From Metallosphaera hakonensis JCM 8857 = DSM 7519 (GTDB lineage: Archaea > Thermoproteota > Thermoprotei_A > Sulfolobales > Sulfolobaceae): a DNA stretch of 64,000 nucleotides. The first letter of the stretch is position 1, and each line of letters starts with the position of its first letter. The notes beneath the pieces are model-generated. The model was not told the origin of the DNA. It ran no database searches and worked only from the letters and a program-made list of their open reading frames with translations. The stretch lies in assembly GCF_003201675.2 (NCBI RefSeq), contig NZ_CP029287.2:1302001-1366000 (forward strand), written 5' to 3'. Of the stretch, positions 48,248 through 58,611 are shown piece by piece. The position numbers and the translations under genes were made by a program.

Positions 48248-48475
48248 ATGGCAGAAACCGCGCACAAATTACTCGCAGAATCAGTTGGTAGTCTAGTACT
48301 TGTAAAACTGAAAGGTAACAAGGAAGTAAGAGGACTCCTTAAGAGCTACGATCAACATATGAACCTTGTTCTCTCTGATTCCGAAGAGATACAGAATGAT
48401 GGAGGAGGAAAGAAAATGGGAACTATAGTTATACGGGGAGATAACGTTATTCTTATCTCTCCTATTCAGCAATGA
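48248..48475 (+). CDS. Sm-like archaeal protein (LSm)
   Basis: This 75-aa RNA-binding ring-forming protein has the Sm1 motif ([16 protein letters not shown]) and Sm2 motif ([10 protein letters not shown]). I choose ATG 48248; a TTG nine nt upstream is also in frame. It lies 13 bp before eL37, its usual archaeal partner. Confidence 0.93.
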   Translation: MAETAHKLLAESVGSLVLVKLKGNKEVRGLLKSYDQHMNLVLSDSEEIQNDGGGKKMGTIVIRGDNVILISPIQQ

Positions 48476-48482
48476 GGGGTGA

Positions 48483-48673
<191 letters not shown>

Positions 48674-48674
<1 letters not shown>

Positions 48675-49588
48675 TGACATTTGGTTGGAGCTGGCATATT
48701 GAATGGCAATCTGCCTACGAATTCCATGGGCATCAAATTGATCAAGTCTTGGAGGATGTAACCACAGAGTTCCAGAGAGTGATGGTAGCTAAACTGACTA
48801 GATTTGGCAAGTCATTAATAATAGATGGTAAAGTCCAGTCTACTGTAACTGATGAATACATATATCACGAGGCACTAGTACACCCATTACTTCTTTCCCT
48901 GGAAAACCCTAAAGAAGTTTTAATCTTGGGAGGAGGAGAAGGAGCTACACTCAGAGAAGTGTTGAAGCATAACAGTGTCAGTAAAGCAGTAATGGTAGAT
49001 ATAGATCAGGCTGTTATAGACTTTGCTAAAAAACATCTTGTTGAATGGCACAGCGGGGCCTTTGATAATCCTAGAGCTAAAATAGTGATAGATGATGCAT
49101 TGCATTATATTCAAAATGCTCAAGAAAAATATGATGCAATAGTATTAGATCTAACTGACCCAATTATGGGAAATTCATCATATAAGCTTTACACAAAGGA
49201 ATTTTACGAGAAACTTAACAAAATATTAAATAAAGATGGTGGTGTAGTAACTCAGGCAACGTCTCCTTCATTCAGCCTGGATACTTTCTCAGGTATATAC
49301 AACACTATGAAATCGGTGTTCAGGAATGTATCAGCTTCAATAACATACGTTCCCTCATTTGATGGCCTATGGGGCTTTGTTTATGCATCTAATAATAAAA
49401 TTTCTCTCAACGAATTAAACGCCAAAGCAATCGATAGTCTCATTGCCCAAAGAATTAACGGGAAACTAAGGTTTTACGATGGCGAGACTCACACCATGCT
49501 TTTCAGTCTCCCCAAAAATATAAGAGATAGACTTTCCTCCGAAACCAGAATATCTACAGAGAGTAACCCAGTTACTGTACCGGCTTGA
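48674..49588 (+). CDS. speE: Polyamine aminopropyltransferase (spermidine synthase-like)
   Basis: This 304-aa enzyme transfers an aminopropyl group from decarboxylated AdoMet to a polyamine acceptor. [18 protein letters not shown] and the acidic [14 protein letters not shown] match the family, and DLTDPIMG is the catalytic loop. ATG 48674 overlaps the eL37 stop; the longer frame to 48635 is unlikely. The Sulfolobus enzyme is known to be broad in substrate, so agmatine or diamine acceptors are possible. Confidence 0.93.
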
Positions 49589-49618
49589 TTTTTTAAGCAC
49601 AAACCTATAATCTCTATT

Positions 49619-49729
49619 GCCGGGGTGCCCGAGCGGACCAAGGGGGTAGGCTCGAGACCATCTTCCAGCGTATAAGCGTGCGACCTACTGTCTCTATGAG
49701 ACACACGGGTTCAAATCCCGTCCCCGGCG
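49619..49729 (+). tRNA. tRNA-Ser (CGA) with 26-nt intron
   Basis: The acceptor GCCGGGG pairs with CCCCGGC, followed by G. The long variable arm (GTCTC..GAGAC) is typical of Ser. The anticodon stem GTAGG/CCTAC encloses a 33-nt loop. Removing 26 nt after position 37 leaves CU-CGA-G-A. Mature length is 85 nt. Confidence 0.92.
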
Positions 49730-49773
49730 CTTAACCGCGATTTTTTAAACGGGATCTAGATATTAATTATTGA

Positions 49774-49872
49774 GCGGGGGTGCCCGAGCATGGTCAAAGG
49801 GGGTAGGCTCAGGACCATCGGTGAGACCCCTACTGGAGCAGTCCTGCACGGGTTCAAATCCCGTCCCCCGCA
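49774..49872 (+). tRNA. tRNA-Leu (CAG) with 14-nt intron
   Basis: This is the same body as tRNA-Leu(TAA) at 47854, with anticodon stem GTAGG/CCTAC and anticodon CAG. The 21-nt loop implies a 14-nt intron near position 37/38 (the exact boundary is ambiguous by sequence repeats). Mature length is 85 nt. Confidence 0.9.
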
Positions 49873-50026
49873 CTCTAAATCTTCTTCCAATGGCTTCTAT
49901 GATCCAAAATCATTATCAGGTTTTTAGTTGAGAATCATTTATAGCTCTAGTTTACATAATTACAAATTATATGGCCCTATTAAAGTTCCAATTTCTTTTT
50001 CCAAGAGGCAATTCTGGTACCACATT

Positions 50027-50189
50027 GGGCGATTCACGTCTCCTTTGCGAATTCAATTTATTTATCGAAATAGAATGAATTTAATTAAACACTCTCGTAC
50101 GGACTGAGTAAGGACTCGTGCTTAACAATTTCCTTTATTAGATCTGTTTTTGCGATAATTACAATTCGCAATGGAAACCTGAATCGCCC
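50027..50189. repeat. MITE copy A (163 bp)
   Basis: The ends are inverted: GGGCGATTCACGTCTCCTTT at left and, read inward from the right, GGGCGATTCAGGTTTCCATT. Flanks share CACATT (6-7 bp), an apparent target duplication. No ORF is present. The right end is close to identical to the end of the mutator-like IS (26 of 30 positions), which suggests cross-mobilisation. Confidence 0.85.
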
Positions 50190-50237
50190 CACATTGTTGT
50201 ATTAACGTATAATTCTACATCTAGAACAGACGTAAAA

Positions 50238-50315
<78 letters not shown>

Positions 50316-50879
50316 CCGTATGTTACATCACGCTAATCCTTAAAAAATTGAGGTTATGAGCAAGGATCAGAAATGATGTCCTGAATAATGAGGCATCAGT
50401 ATCTAGATCTGTAGAAAATATGGTTCTAGTCAAATACAAAGCTATTGGATTAAACCTCATGGGTAGTAAAGCTATCTTAGTAGTGTTACCCGTGGCGTAA
50501 CTTATCCTTACTTTTAATTTTCTAATTAAGCCACGGGCACACCTCTTGGGGGATCATATACAGTCACCCCCAACTCATTGGTGTCAGTCGAGGGAAACAC
50601 CACGATCCTCCCATCCGTATTTATCACTCCCTAAACCTCGTGAGCATAGCCCGTCATCGATGGGGAGTTCATCAATTTACGTTATTGAGGTAATGTTACA
50701 TAAACATAATATCATGACGAAGATCATATTTAGAAATGATTAAAAATAATTAAAAATTACGTGAACGTGTTACAGCCTAATATAGTATCATTACCTCATC
50801 TAGTATCTGAAGCAGATTCGGGAGGTATTGGGGGTAGGTACAGGGTGAGGTCAGCAATTAAGAAATATCCTAGTTACAC
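50316..50879. other. Non-coding gap with palindromes, left of IS copy 2
   Basis: No convincing gene is seen in these 564 bp. The notable parts are a perfect 8-bp inverted repeat CCCGTGGC/GCCACGGG (50489-50496 and 50530-50537, extendable with two mismatches to about 15 bp), a GGGGG/CCCCC pair (50548-50552, 50567-50571) and GGTGT/ACACC (50580-50601). They resemble hairpins at the ends of IS200/IS605-type elements, but no transposase remains. AGTTACAC (50872-50879) is the left target duplication of IS copy 2. Confidence 0.5.
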
Positions 50880-51506
50880 GGGCGGCTCGGGAGTCCATTG
50901 CGATTTCAATTTATTTCTATAGAATTAGATAGTAGAAATTGATTCTACATTTTCGGTAACACTAATAGGGGACGAGCATGAGGTAATATCATGGAACTAT
51001 CAACTGTGAACCAGGTAACCCTCTACGGGGTCCGGATTATGGAGCTCGTAGAGGGACCTGGGAAGATATCCCTCACGCTCGTCCCCAAGATATTACCCGA
51101 TGACGCCTTATTAAACAAACCGGTCCAGGAGATCGAGAGGATGGCCTTGGAGGAAGCTGAGAGGATTAGTCCCAACTACCAGAGAGGTAAGGAGGTCAAG
51201 AGGAAGGGTTACGCGAGCTACAGGTTCCTGAAGGGGTTCAAGATCGTGATGGACGAGAGGGAGACGAAGTACGAGTTGGAGTGGATATCGGTGAAGTTGC
51301 CCGTGCTTTACGGTGAAGGGAGGGTGAGGACCCAGGTCGAGGAGACTCTGTTAAGGGAGGAAAGGAAGGTCTTCGCGTCCCTAATGTTGGTCTACTCGGT
51401 TAAGGGAGGCAAGTTGAACGCCAAGCTCTGGATGCCCGAGATTGAAACGGGCAACGACTTCAAGTACGTTATAGTTGACGGGAAGTACGTGAAGCTCAAG
51501 GGACGA

Positions 51507-52828
51507 GAGTACCCGAGAAAAATGTGTACAATGACTTATAAACCTTCATCTCACTCGCCTCCATTGAACTGCACCTCGAAGATCTGCCTGAGCCTATAGC
51601 TGTGTGACTTCACTGCAGAGTTCACGTGCTTCTCCCAGTGCTCCTCCAGGTTCGACGCTATGACGAAGAGAGTAGTGTCCAGCGACTCCTGCGAGGAGAA
51701 GTAGCTCAAGGACCTCTCGTTCCTGGCGACGTAGGAGAAGAACGACTCGCAACTGTTGTTGGTGTAGATTGAGGTCCTAACTTCCCTGGGGTAGTTCAGG
51801 AAGGCCACATAGTTCTCAGCTCTCTCCGCTATGTACTTGCCGTAACTTGCTCTCCTCTTGGAGACGAACTCGGAGATCTCCCCCACGACCTTCCTACCAC
51901 ATTCCGCGTCCCTGCAGGTCTTGAGATCCTTCATGTGCTCCTTGATGGAGCTCGCGTCCTCCTTGGGTAGGTTCCTATACAGGTCCCTCTCAAAGTGCAC
52001 TAGGCAGAGCTGATGCCTTGAGGAGGGGAAGTACTTGGAGATCAGTTCGTGGAGTCCCCTGAAGTCGTCCGTGACGAAGAGGGAAACGCGGGAGAGGCCT
52101 CTCTCCACAAGGTTCTGCAAAACCTCGTTCCATCCCTTGAGGTCCTCCGCTCCCTCCCTCACGGTCAGGTTGAGCACGGTCTTCCTTCCCTCGAAGTCCA
52201 CCCCCAGCACCAAGTAGACCGAGTACGTAACTATCTTTCCCGCTTCGTTTCTGACCTTCGCGTGATACACGTCCATGAACGCGGCGAAGGTCTCCTCCCC
52301 TATCTCCCTGGTCCTATAGTCCTTCATGAACTGCGCCATCCTAGATGCTATCTGGTCCACTGCGGTCCCCGTCACTCCAGCCTCCCTTAGCACTTCCCTC
52401 ACTTCCTCCTTGGAGTATCCCTTCGCCAGGAGCTTGATCACGAGCTCGTCGTATTCCCCCGACCTCCTCCACGCGTCTGGGAGTATCGACGACCTGAACT
52501 GGCCCTTCCTGTCCCTTGGAACTTGTAGGTTCAAGCTCATGCCCAACACGTTGAACTGCCTGTCGTAGTACCCGTTGCCGTAGTTCCTCTCTCCGCTCTC
52601 CCTCTGCGACTTGAGGAACTGATCCCTCTCCGCCTTCATGACCTCCTGGATCGCGTCCTCCACCAACTTCTTCAGGCTGTCCTTTACTCCACTCTCCTGG
52701 AACTCGCTGAGCATGCTCTCAACTGACGCGTTCATGGTATCACCCTCCTCTTTTCTCCCTTTAATATTACTCTTCATTTTTTACCACCTTTCCAACCATT
52801 TTTGTACACCATGTTTTGGGGTACCCCC
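51507..52828 (-). mobile_element. IS256-family element nested in IS copy 2 (1322 bp)
   Basis: The element lies between direct repeats AGGGACGA (51499-51506 and 52829-52836), an 8-bp target duplication typical of IS256. Its ends are imperfect inverted repeats of about 24 bp: GAGTACCCGAGAAAAATGTG at left, and read inward from the right GGGGGTACCCCAAAACATGG. Because the host IS is itself cut, this is the younger insertion. Confidence 0.93.
51551..52735 (-). CDS. IS256-family transposase, apparently intact
   Basis: This 394-aa DDE transposase has catalytic Asp in MDVYHAKV, Asp in FVTDDFRGLHEL and Glu in IYTNNSCESFFSYV, with CLVHFERDL between the second Asp and Glu. ATG 52735 is preceded by a strong GGAGGGTGAT ribosome binding site. 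An upstream start at 52777 would add 14 residues and is less likely. No frameshift was seen, so the element may be active. Codon use is GC-rich compared with neighbours. Confidence 0.95.
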   Translation of the reverse strand: MNASVESMLSEFQESGVKDSLKKLVEDAIQEVMKAERDQFLKSQRESGERNYGNGYYDRQFNVLGMSLNLQVPRDRKGQFRSSILPDAWRRSGEYDELVIKLLAKGYSKEEVREVLREAGVTGTAVDQIASRMAQFMKDYRTREIGEETFAAFMDVYHAKVRNEAGKIVTYSVYLVLGVDFEGRKTVLNLTVREGAEDLKGWNEVLQNLVERGLSRVSLFVTDDFRGLHELISKYFPSSRHQLCLVHFERDLYRNLPKEDASSIKEHMKDLKTCRDAECGRKVVGEISEFVSKRRASYGKYIAERAENYVAFLNYPREVRTSIYTNNSCESFFSYVARNERSLSYFSSQESLDTTLFVIASNLEEHWEKHVNSAVKSHSYRLRQIFEVQFNGGE

Positions 52829-53458
52829 AGGGACGAAAGGCGGTCCTCCTCGTGGCTATGGGCGTGACCCGGGAGGGAAAGAGGGCGGTCCTCGAGGTCA
52901 TCATAAGCGAGGCTGAGGACACCATCTATTGGAGTCTCCTGGTCAGGGTCTGGAAGAAGACCAGCTTCGTCCTGGTGGTAGCTGACGGGATCAAGGCCTT
53001 GGACAGGGCGATCTCCCTAGCTGAACTTCACGTGGGGAGGCAGGGCTGCCTGGTCCACCTCAAGCGTACGACCAAGGAGGAAAGGGAGGCTTTAGACGCG
53101 ATCACCTCGTCAGCCGAGCTCGGCAAGATTAAGCCCGAGACCAACCCGACTCTTCTAAGCTACCTCATCGCCGACAAGAAGCTCTGGAAGTGGCTTAAGT
53201 CCAACAACCTGGTCGAGTCCTTCAACTCCCTCCTGGAGAGGAGGTTCGGGTTGTTTCACTCTCCCTGGAGGATACTACAGCTCGCGCGGGCCATAGCGCT
53301 CTACTACAACCTATTCACCTGTTTTCTCATCACTGTAATAATATTACAGCCTTCTTCATTCCTCTCACTTTATCCGAAATGTACCCAATAATTTGTACAT
53401 TGGATAAGCCTAATTCAGAGCTAGAAAATACAATTCGCAATGGACTCCTGAGCCGCCC

Positions 53459-53870
53459 AGTTACACACTTTCCTCTCTAATTACTTTAAAATTCACACAA
53501 TTTTATCTATTATCTCCTCGTGAGTCTCATAATCGAATTTTTAGTATAACTAAAGATTAATGAAAATTATGTCCAATTTTCATTAAAAACATCCTATCGC
53601 CCTATAATATCTCACAACTGCAGGAAACTTCTTTTTTCCTTCCTCACATATTAAGGCCCTGCCTCTTAACGAGACCCTCAAATATCCTAATCCTTGAAGC
53701 GTTCAGTTAAAGTTACTAGAACACGCTGACTAGAGTTAGTTCTGTCTACTTAACTAAATCACCTAACTTCATGTACTCCCTACTGCGGTTAAACCTCTTT
53801 ATGACACCGAGATGCCCTCTGCGACTCCCAGTCACATTTAAAGACAGCTGAACTACTAATAGGTCTTTAC
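53459..53870. other. AT-rich gap between IS copy 2 and the antiporter
   Basis: About 400 bp follow the right target duplication (53459-53466). No ORF or RNA gene is supported. A TATA-like CATTTAAAG (53835-53843) sits about 31 bp before the antiporter ATG, so the right end holds its promoter and the transcript is probably leaderless. Confidence 0.55.
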
Positions 53871-55397
53871 ATGAATGTCTCGGTTATCAGCCTTCTCTAT
53901 ATCGGGATGATGTTATTCTTGGCTAAGTTAGCAGAAGAAGGTTTCTCCAGAATAGGTCTCACACCATTTGTAGGTGCTGTAGTAGTTGGTATAATCTTAG
54001 GGAACGGCTTAATGGGAATCATCGTCCTGAACAGTGTGGTATCTTTCATCACATCTTTGGGGATTGTATTCCTCCTCTTCTTGGCTGGCGCAGAGGAGAT
54101 AGGCGGGGGGTTGGAAGTTAATAGTAGAATTTTGATTTCTTCCATATTGCTTTTAATTATACCCTCTATATCTGTTTTCTATGTATTATATTTTCTGCAT
54201 ATAATTGGGGATATCACTATTCTCTTCCCTCTTATTATGACCAGTGTAGGACCACTGACCAGACTCCTCATGGATACTGGTATGTCTAAGTCTGAGATAG
54301 GAAGGAGGATCTTCTATCAAGGGACTGTAGTTGAAATATTATCTGTAATTCTCTTTATTATATTTTTAAATACTGTAAGTTTAGTCAGTCTCTTTAGAGT
54401 GGGAATAGAGATTCCATTGATTTTTCTATTGATATTATTAACTGGCCCAAAGATAGCTAAGGCACTGGAGTCCCTAGAAGGATACGTGAAGGTAAGAGAG
54501 ATAGAATTGGCCTCTGTTATATCAGTAATTCTAATTACTGGCTACGTCGCCGATGTTCTGAACTTTAGTTCAGCAATAGCTGCCTTATTTCTAGGGTTTC
54601 TCCTTAGAGGGTACTTAAGAGATAGACCGGACCTTTTGGAGAAAATAAGAGGGTTAACTTACGGTTTTTTCGAACCCTTATTCTTCGTGAGTATTGGTCT
54701 CTACTTCGTTAAGATAACTCCGTTTATAGCCGGTATTGGATTTTTCCTGGCACTAATTATCCTTCTCTCCAAGTTTATAGCCGGTTTTCTAGGCTCCTTT
54801 ATAGTTAGAGAAAATCCGGTAGCCTATGGTCTTGGTACATCCACTAAAGGTGGAGTAGACGCTTCTTTACTTATAACCGCTTTAGTGCTTCATAGGATAA
54901 GTTATGAGGATTACTCCTATGCCGCGCTTTCCTTGACCGTCCTGGCAATAGTGGTTCCCATTCTCTTCAAGCTGGAGTTTAGAGGAAGAACTGGAACTCA
55001 ACAGAAAAGGCCAAGAATGAATGAAAAAATAGGTTCCATGAATAACTTCCCCCCTCCGCTCTACGCGAAGTTAGAAGAAACACTCAGAGACATAATCAAT
55101 AAAATGACAGAGAGGGGAGCAAGAGCCATCATAGTTGTGGACGACCGCCTCCACCCTATGGGTTACATAACCGTTCAACAGTTACTGGAGATCGATCCAG
55201 GTCAATATGAAACCCTTAGAGCCTCAGACCTAACTCTAAATGACTGCATTACAGTTAGCCTGGATGCGAGAATAATAGACGTACTGAGGAAGTTTAGATC
55301 TACTGAAACCCCTGTAATCGCTATGGTGGACCGCGGGTTCAGACTCGCTGGTACCATATATGAACGAGAACTTCTCAGGGTCTTAACCACTCTGTAA
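53871..55397 (+). CDS. Cation:proton antiporter (CPA2-like) with CBS domain pair
   Basis: This 508-aa membrane protein has about 12 hydrophobic segments in residues 1-380, resembling Kef/NhaP-type exchangers (GVDASLLITALV, FFEPLFFVSIGLYF). The cytosolic C-terminal part (about 400-508) reads as two CBS motifs (RGARAIIVVDDRLHPMGYI and STETPVIAMVDRGF). CBS pairs usually bind adenine nucleotides, which may gate the transporter. The transported ion (Na+ or K+) is not clear. It has its own promoter. Confidence 0.87.
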   Translation: MNVSVISLLYIGMMLFLAKLAEEGFSRIGLTPFVGAVVVGIILGNGLMGIIVLNSVVSFITSLGIVFLLFLAGAEEIGGGLEVNSRILISSILLLIIPSISVFYVLYFLHIIGDITILFPLIMTSVGPLTRLLMDTGMSKSEIGRRIFYQGTVVEILSVILFIIFLNTVSLVSLFRVGIEIPLIFLLILLTGPKIAKALESLEGYVKVREIELASVISVILITGYVADVLNFSSAIAALFLGFLLRGYLRDRPDLLEKIRGLTYGFFEPLFFVSIGLYFVKITPFIAGIGFFLALIILLSKFIAGFLGSFIVRENPVAYGLGTSTKGGVDASLLITALVLHRISYEDYSYAALSLTVLAIVVPILFKLEFRGRTGTQQKRPRMNEKIGSMNNFPPPLYAKLEETLRDIINKMTERGARAIIVVDDRLHPMGYITVQQLLEIDPGQYETLRASDLTLNDCITVSLDARIIDVLRKFRSTETPVIAMVDRGFRLAGTIYERELLRVLTTL

Positions 55398-55560
55398 CAC
55401 AGTACTATAATCCAGGATAAGCCAAAAATTTTCCATTACAAAATATTACACAATGCTTAGTTCTAACCAGCGGCCAAGGTCTAGGAAGGTCTAGGGACTT
55501 CATATGTCCCATAGAGGAAGGCGTTAAGAATATTGGATGAGAACCATAACACCAAAGACT

Positions 55561-57483
55561 TTACATTGTCTTGTCTAGCCTTAAACTATCTAAGATAGCC
55601 GGGGTATAAACTGCTGTGTTTCTTAAGCCTAGCCTATCTCTTCGTGAATCTACTAGCCTCTTGAACTCTCTTATTGCTGACATCTCGCCATGATTGAGAA
55701 CGATATTCCTTGGTTTTGGAGTTAAGTCCTCCAAAAATCTCAACAACTGTCCCCTATCAGAATGGCCAGAGAATCCGTCAATGGCCTTAACCTCCATGTT
55801 AACCTTTATGTTATCGATCCTTCCGTCTCTACCTATTATTTGTATCTCTTTTGCCCCATCCCTTACCTTTCTACCCAACGTTCCTTCCGCTTGATAGCTA
55901 ACGAAAATTAGGGAATTCTTGGAATCTGGGGCAAATTGTTTGAAGAATTCCACTGCTGGCCCACCGTTTAACATACCAGATGTTGCTAAGATTATACTCG
56001 GTTCACCTTGTGCAATATCCTCTCTATACCCTTCTATTCTCTTAAAATACTCAGATGTGAATGGGTTTTCATCTCTAAATAGAATTGAATCGCGAACTTC
56101 CTTACCCAACCACTCTGGATAAGCAGTATGTATAGCTGTGACCTCATCAAATAATCCCGTTACGTAAACTGGGACTTCTGGAATTAACTTCTTCTTCATT
56201 GCATCGTTAATTACCAGCATAATTTCTTGGCCTCTTCCCACAGCTAATACCGGTATTAGAACCTTCCCTCCATGATTAATGGTATTATTTATTAAATCCA
56301 CTAAGTTCTTCTCTGACTCTTCCCTATTCGTTTGGGGCTGTGCCCCGTATGTGGTCTCCATTATTAATGTATCCACTCTAGGAAACTCTGCGACTGCCCT
56401 ATCCAATAACCTTGTCCTTGCATATTTGAAATCGCCGGTATAGACCAGATTGTGAGTACCATCTCCTATGTGAAGATGAGCCATAGCCGAGCCTATAATG
56501 TGACCTGCATTGTAAAATGTAAGTCTGATATCCGGTGCTATATCAGTTACTTCCTCATAGTCCAAAGTTATCGTGTGAAGTAATTCCTTTCTAACTTCCT
56601 TGGCAGAATAAGGTAATGGTCTTCCTTCTTTGTCAGCTACATCAAGAAGATCCAATTGCATTAGCGCCATAATATCTCTTGTAGGCTGGGTTGTATAAAC
56701 AGGCCCGTCATACCCGTATTTAAACAGAAAGGGAATCATCCCGCTATGATCCAAATGGGCATGGGTTAAGACAACCGCGTCTAACTCCTCGAGTCTTAGC
56801 TGATCTATATCTAATTTAGGGAACATCCTTTCGCCAAAGTTAACGCTAGGATTTACTCCTACATCCATCAATACTCTACTCTCGGTGGTCTCAACTAGAA
56901 CGGCTGACCTACCAACCTCCTGAAAAGCTCCAAGAGCTGTGATTCTTACATACCTGTCCTTGAAAAGTAATTCCCTGTGAATTCTTTCTCCAAAGGTTTT
57001 CAGCATTTTAGCTCTATATTCGGTCTCATTATAGATATGAGTCAGTACTCCCTCAACGGTCCTAGATTTGATTGGTGGTTCCCTTATTATAATAGGCCTC
57101 CAATAAGTTTCGGTAAATATTTTCTGCTGTATTAAACCTCTTTTGCCTATAACTAGACCTGGTTTTTTTGCCTTTATCAATACTTCTCCCAACTCATCGT
57201 CAAACTTAATATCTGAAATTTGAGCTTCTTGAGGAACGAAAGTCTTTATTATCTCTGTGGTCTCTCTTTTATCCTTTCTTACGCTACTATCTGCTTTGAT
57301 TACAATTCTCTTCTTTATCTCTTTCACAATTTTCTTTATTATATCCATCTTATCCGTTAAAGCCGATGGATTTTTGACATACACTGCTATCTCTGGGCCT
57401 TCAAACTCAATCCTTGTTATCTGGGCCTCTTTTGGAATCCCATTATATATAGACGATATTATTCCTAGCCTAAAATTCGACAC
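55561..57483 (-). CDS. aCPSF1 (FttA-type beta-CASP ribonuclease)
   Basis: This 640-aa archaeal CPSF73-like protein has N-terminal KH domains (about 1-150, [13 protein letters not shown]), a metallo-beta-lactamase core with HAHLDHSG (H-x-H-x-D-H) and the beta-CASP domain with [20 protein letters not shown] and GFSGHSD. In archaea the family is the transcription termination factor that cleaves nascent RNA at U-rich sites. Its C-terminal dimerisation segment is complete. Confidence 0.96.
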   Translation of the reverse strand: MSNFRLGIISSIYNGIPKEAQITRIEFEGPEIAVYVKNPSALTDKMDIIKKIVKEIKKRIVIKADSSVRKDKRETTEIIKTFVPQEAQISDIKFDDELGEVLIKAKKPGLVIGKRGLIQQKIFTETYWRPIIIREPPIKSRTVEGVLTHIYNETEYRAKMLKTFGERIHRELLFKDRYVRITALGAFQEVGRSAVLVETTESRVLMDVGVNPSVNFGERMFPKLDIDQLRLEELDAVVLTHAHLDHSGMIPFLFKYGYDGPVYTTQPTRDIMALMQLDLLDVADKEGRPLPYSAKEVRKELLHTITLDYEEVTDIAPDIRLTFYNAGHIIGSAMAHLHIGDGTHNLVYTGDFKYARTRLLDRAVAEFPRVDTLIMETTYGAQPQTNREESEKNLVDLINNTINHGGKVLIPVLAVGRGQEIMLVINDAMKKKLIPEVPVYVTGLFDEVTAIHTAYPEWLGKEVRDSILFRDENPFTSEYFKRIEGYREDIAQGEPSIILATSGMLNGGPAVEFFKQFAPDSKNSLIFVSYQAEGTLGRKVRDGAKEIQIIGRDGRIDNIKVNMEVKAIDGFSGHSDRGQLLRFLEDLTPKPRNIVLNHGEMSAIREFKRLVDSRRDRLGLRNTAVYTPAILDSLRLDKTM

Positions 57484-57555
57484 TTATCTCACCAAAAACT
57501 AAGAAATCGACAAGGATAGCTAATTCTTTATTATATTTAAATCTTCTTTCATAGT

Positions 57556-58611
57556 ATGGAGATTCACGAACATATCATCGACCTGCCAAAGAAAGTGTAT
57601 GTAGGTAATGGTATTTTAGGAAAATTGAAAGATTATTTATTTCAACTTAACGTAGTAGATCCAGTATTAGTGATTTCTGGACCGAATGTAAGGAAAATCA
57701 TTGTTAACGAAATTATGAAAGGGCTCAATGAGATGAATAGCTTAGAACTAATTGAAGTAACCGACTCTTCTATCGATGAGGTAAATAAAGTGGAGGAAAA
57801 AATGAAGAAATTCAGTCCAAGATTCATTCTAGGAATAGGTGGAGGAAAAACTATTGACGTTGCTAAGTATGTGGCCTATAGGCTTAATGTCAACTTCATA
57901 AGTATTCCAACAGCTCCATCTCATGATGGGATAACATCCCCTTTCGCATCCATAAAAGGTCTAGGTAAGCCCGTCTCGGTAAAGGCTAAGATGCCGTACG
58001 CGATTATAGCCGATATAGATGTACTAAGTGCGGCTCCACGTAGGTTAATCAATGCCGGTATAGGGGACACGATTGGGAAACTAGTAGCTGTAAGAGACTG
58101 GAAACTGGCATCCAAGCTTACAGGAGAATACTATGGAGATTACACGGCGTCGTTGGCTCTATTGTCAGCAAAACATGCTCTCAATTGTACAAAAATAATT
58201 CATAGGGATCTTAAATATAGCGTTAGACTTCTTACTGAAGCTCTCATAAGTAGTGGGGTTGCAATGGGAATGGCCGGGAGCACCAGGCCTGCTAGTGGTT
58301 CTGAACATCTTTTTGCACATGCAGTGGACTTACTTCAACCTAACCTAGCTATGCATGGAGAACTTGTGGGCATAGGGACTATAATAATGGCATACATTCA
58401 TGGTATAAGATGGAAAGATATCCGAAATGCATTAAACAAAATCGGCTCACCTACAACAGCTAAGGAACTTGGTATTCCTAATGAAGTTATAATTAGAGCC
58501 TTAACGATAGCTCATACAATTAGACCAGAAAGATACACAATATTAGGAGATAGAGGACTTACATGGGGATCCGCAGAAAAAGTGGCTCGGGACACTGGCG
58601 TCATTGATTAA
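57556..58611 (+). CDS. egsA: Glycerol-1-phosphate dehydrogenase
   Basis: This 351-aa NAD(P)-dependent enzyme makes sn-glycerol-1-phosphate, the backbone of archaeal ether lipids, from [17 protein letters not shown] binds the dinucleotide; [14 protein letters not shown] and the His residues in [12 protein letters not shown] and [12 protein letters not shown] are the metal ligand region. A TTATATTTAA element (57531-57540) is just upstream, so the transcript should be nearly leaderless. It overlaps the convergent FKBP gene by 11 nt. Confidence 0.96.
   Translation: MEIHEHIIDLPKKVYVGNGILGKLKDYLFQLNVVDPVLVISGPNVRKIIVNEIMKGLNEMNSLELIEVTDSSIDEVNKVEEKMKKFSPRFILGIGGGKTIDVAKYVAYRLNVNFISIPTAPSHDGITSPFASIKGLGKPVSVKAKMPYAIIADIDVLSAAPRRLINAGIGDTIGKLVAVRDWKLASKLTGEYYGDYTASLALLSAKHALNCTKIIHRDLKYSVRLLTEALISSGVAMGMAGSTRPASGSEHLFAHAVDLLQPNLAMHGELVGIGTIIMAYIHGIRWKDIRNALNKIGSPTTAKELGIPNEVIIRALTIAHTIRPERYTILGDRGLTWGSAEKVARDTGVID

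Larger units (their letters stand above)
50991..53391 (+). pseudogene. Transposase of IS copy 2, split by IS insertion
   Basis: The N-terminal part is 50991-51506 (172 codons) and the C-terminal part 52837-53391. Together they would encode about 356 aa with DDE motifs VIVDGKY, VVADGIKAL and NLVESFNSL. The left half now reads through into the inserted element and stops at 51599. The intact reading of the right half confirms that copy 1 is frameshifted at TSSSSARSS. Mutator/IS256-like superfamily; I cannot name the ISfinder family with certainty. Confidence 0.9.
50880..53458 (+). mobile_element. Mutator-like IS, copy 2, interrupted by a second IS
   Basis: Terminal repeats GGGCGGCTCGGGAGTCC... 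and its near-complement at 53451-53458 bound the element. An 8-bp direct repeat AGTTACAC flanks it (50872-50879 and 53459-53466). Without the 1330-bp insert plus duplicate it would be about 1249 bp. The two halves of the ORF join in frame at ...KLKGR|KAVLL.... This copy had an intact transposase before the second insertion. Confidence 0.93.

Noticed and set aside
50345-50420. Possible second C/D sRNA (ATGATG and CTGA close together)
   Set aside because: The boxes are only 2 nt apart and there is no room for a guide; the reverse strand has no good C box either.
52049-52390. 113-aa plus-strand frame inside the IS256 element
   Set aside because: Antisense shadow of the transposase, which has clear DDE motifs and a strong ribosome binding site on the minus strand.
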